In this document: piece after piece, positions 62,683 to 64,000 of the stretch
Position numbering within the stretch: position 1 is the first letter of the stretch
Layout: each line of letters opens with the position of its first letter
DNA from: Ancistrus triradiatus
Taxonomy: Eukaryota; Chordata; Actinopteri; Siluriformes; Loricariidae
Assembly (NCBI GenBank): GCA_025084515.1
Contig: JAJAGP010000768.1
Coordinates: 1 to 64,000, forward strand
DNA length: 64,000 bases
Reading direction: 5' to 3'
Translations under genes and position numbers: made by a program
Notes under the pieces: model-generated
What the model saw: only the letters and a program-made list of their open reading frames with translations
What the model was told of the DNA's origin: nothing
Databases searched by the model: none

Positions 62683-63245
62683 AATGTGTATGTGTAAATG
62701 CAGTCTGACGCTGGCACGGGATGTCAAGTCCAGGAGGATGGCAATAGAGGTGCGGCGAACGATAGAAACCAAAGCAGAGATGCAGTGGCAGTGTGTTGCT
62801 TGCTTCCAAGGAAACCAGGCCGTAGCAAGCAGGGAGGAGGAACCCAGGGCGCAGCTGACGGCAGCAGATGAGAACCGGGCTGGAAGGAGAGACACTGGTT
62901 GTCAGTACCATGGGAAAATAACACGGCGTGAGAGCCGAAAAAACAGCAGTACTGGTACAGAGCTATAAGCTAGTATATACTAGAAAACGTATGGAAGTAG
63001 CGCAATGCTACAGCTAGGCTAGGCTAAACTATGCTAGCGCAACAACAACACAGTCAGGTACCCGATAAGACAGACTACAATCTGGCGATCAGTGGCAGAT
63101 CAATCGGCGTTTATGAAGGTTGTCTTGATGGGTGATGTGGATCAGGTGAGGAGTAATGAGGAGGAGTGGAGAACGGGAGCCAATCAATGTCTGGAAGCAA
63201 GCATAAACACACAAGCATGCCGCACTCGCAGAATGTAAACAAACA
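62683..63245 (-). mobile_element. 5' LTR of gypsy element M (U5 deleted)
   Basis: The direct-repeat partner of 60975-61425, with U3 preserved up to about 63245 ('tgtttacattctgcgagtgc' on the minus strand). The R-U5 end, primer site and gag start are missing: the LTR joins the zinc-knuckle region directly at 62683. Confidence 0.7.
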
Positions 63246-63249
63246 AAAA

Positions 63250-64000
63250 CTAAGGGAGCATCGGAAAATTAAACCACTGTAGCCACAGTTTGCTGGATCC
63301 CTTGCTCACCAGCTGGCATGGAAACATGGCCCCATTAATTCTTCCCTTAACATGGATCAGTCGTCCTGTACCCTTTGCAAAAAAAAAGAAAGTCATCCCC
63401 AAAGCATGATGACCCCCATGCTTCACAGTAGGTATGGTGGTCTTAGGATGCAACTCAGGATTCTTCTTCCTCCAAACATGAAGAGTTGAGTTTTTACCAA
63501 AAAGTTCTATTTTAGTTTCATCTAACCACATGATCTTCTCCCAATCCTCTTCTGGATCATCCATATGCTCTCTGGCAAACTTCAGTCGGGCCTGGACATG
63601 TACTGGCTTAAACAGGGAGACACGCCTGGCACTGCAGGATCTGAGTCCCTATCGGCGTAGTGTGTTACTGATGGTAGCCTTTGTTACTTTGGTCCCAGCT
63701 CTCTGCAGGTCATTCTTCAGGTCCCTCCATGTAGTTCTGGGATTTTTGCTCACTGTTCTCATGATCATTTTGACCCCACAAGATGAGATCTTGCTTGGGG
63801 CCCCAGATCGAGGGAGATTGTCAGTGGTCTTGTATGTCTTCCATTTTGTTACAATTGTTCCTACAGTTAATTTATTCACACCAAAATGCTTGCCTATTGT
63901 AGATTCACTCTTCCCAGCCTGTTGCAGGTCTACAATTTTCTTCCTTCCTTCGATAGCTCTTTCATTGTGTCTCTCATAGTTGAAGTGTACCTATGATGAA
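63250..64000 (-). pseudogene. Tc1-like element, family b, relic running off the window
   Basis: The minus strand at 63649-63879 has '[20 protein letters not shown]' and 'GAPSKIS' (the linker between helix-turn-helix motifs, normally GRPxK). At 63250-63564 it has 'WEKIMWLDETKIELFGKN' with the first catalytic Asp, and 'NPELHPKTTIPTVKHGG'. The second and third acids are missing, since the sequence meets the gypsy LTR at about 63250. There is a frameshift between the two parts. The left flank of the same family is at 5950-6970. Confidence 0.85.

Overview
The window looks like intergenic or intronic DNA of a teleost fish. The evidence is its repeat content: several fish-type Tc1/mariner families with a characteristic 'CAGTGGTGCTTGAAAG' end, an L2-like LINE whose ORF1 carries an SGNH-type esterase domain, a second CR1/L2/Rex-type LINE, Ty3/gypsy retrotransposons, tRNA-derived SINEs, a ZBED-type hAT, and long (TG)n, (AG)n and (TA)n tracts. 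I found no convincing single-copy host gene exon, rRNA or genuine tRNA gene. The species cannot be fixed from the sequence.

Layout. 0-5 kb: end of a large repeat called X here, an L1 relic, then the 3' part of an LTR element with a Ser/Pro-rich repeat and its LTR. 4.6-8 kb: two Tc1 relics and a LINE tail. 9-11.4 kb: a 5'-truncated L2 split by a solo LTR, abutting another LTR. 13.4-16 kb: a second Ser/Pro-rich repeat region and a 30-bp tandem array. 16-21.4 kb: the fullest L2 copy. 21.4-24.2 kb: X on the minus strand. 24.4-27 kb: Tc1 and a solo LTR. 27.6-33.1 kb: an LTR with a perfect 5-bp target duplication, split by a 4.3-kb L2. 35-36 kb: L2 tail. 36.1-39.7 kb: a gypsy element with its 5' LTR, a damaged gag and pol, and no 3' end. 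39.8-41.8 kb: X on the plus strand. 41.8-44.4 kb: a CR1/L2/Rex-type LINE. 44.6-46.4 kb: an almost complete but inactivated Tc1. 46.5-60 kb: an internally deleted L2, a hAT, SINEs, Tc1 relics, and a Tc1 holding a second Tc1 and a solo LTR. 60-64 kb: solo LTR, gypsy remnant, Tc1 relic.

The elements do not form a pathway. They record successive insertions, and the nesting gives relative ages. All coding regions seen belong to mobile elements and nearly all are broken by stops, frameshifts or deletions. Several catalytic acids are changed to the amide or lysine by one base.

The best candidate for something undescribed is an LTR family seen three times (3450-4524, 10828 to about 11400 on the minus strand, and 27612-33089 around an L2). 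Each LTR carries a tRNA-like module about 140-220 nt before its 3' end. One copy has a perfect A-box match and a B-box core. The X repeat (over 2 kb, three copies) is the other poorly explained family.
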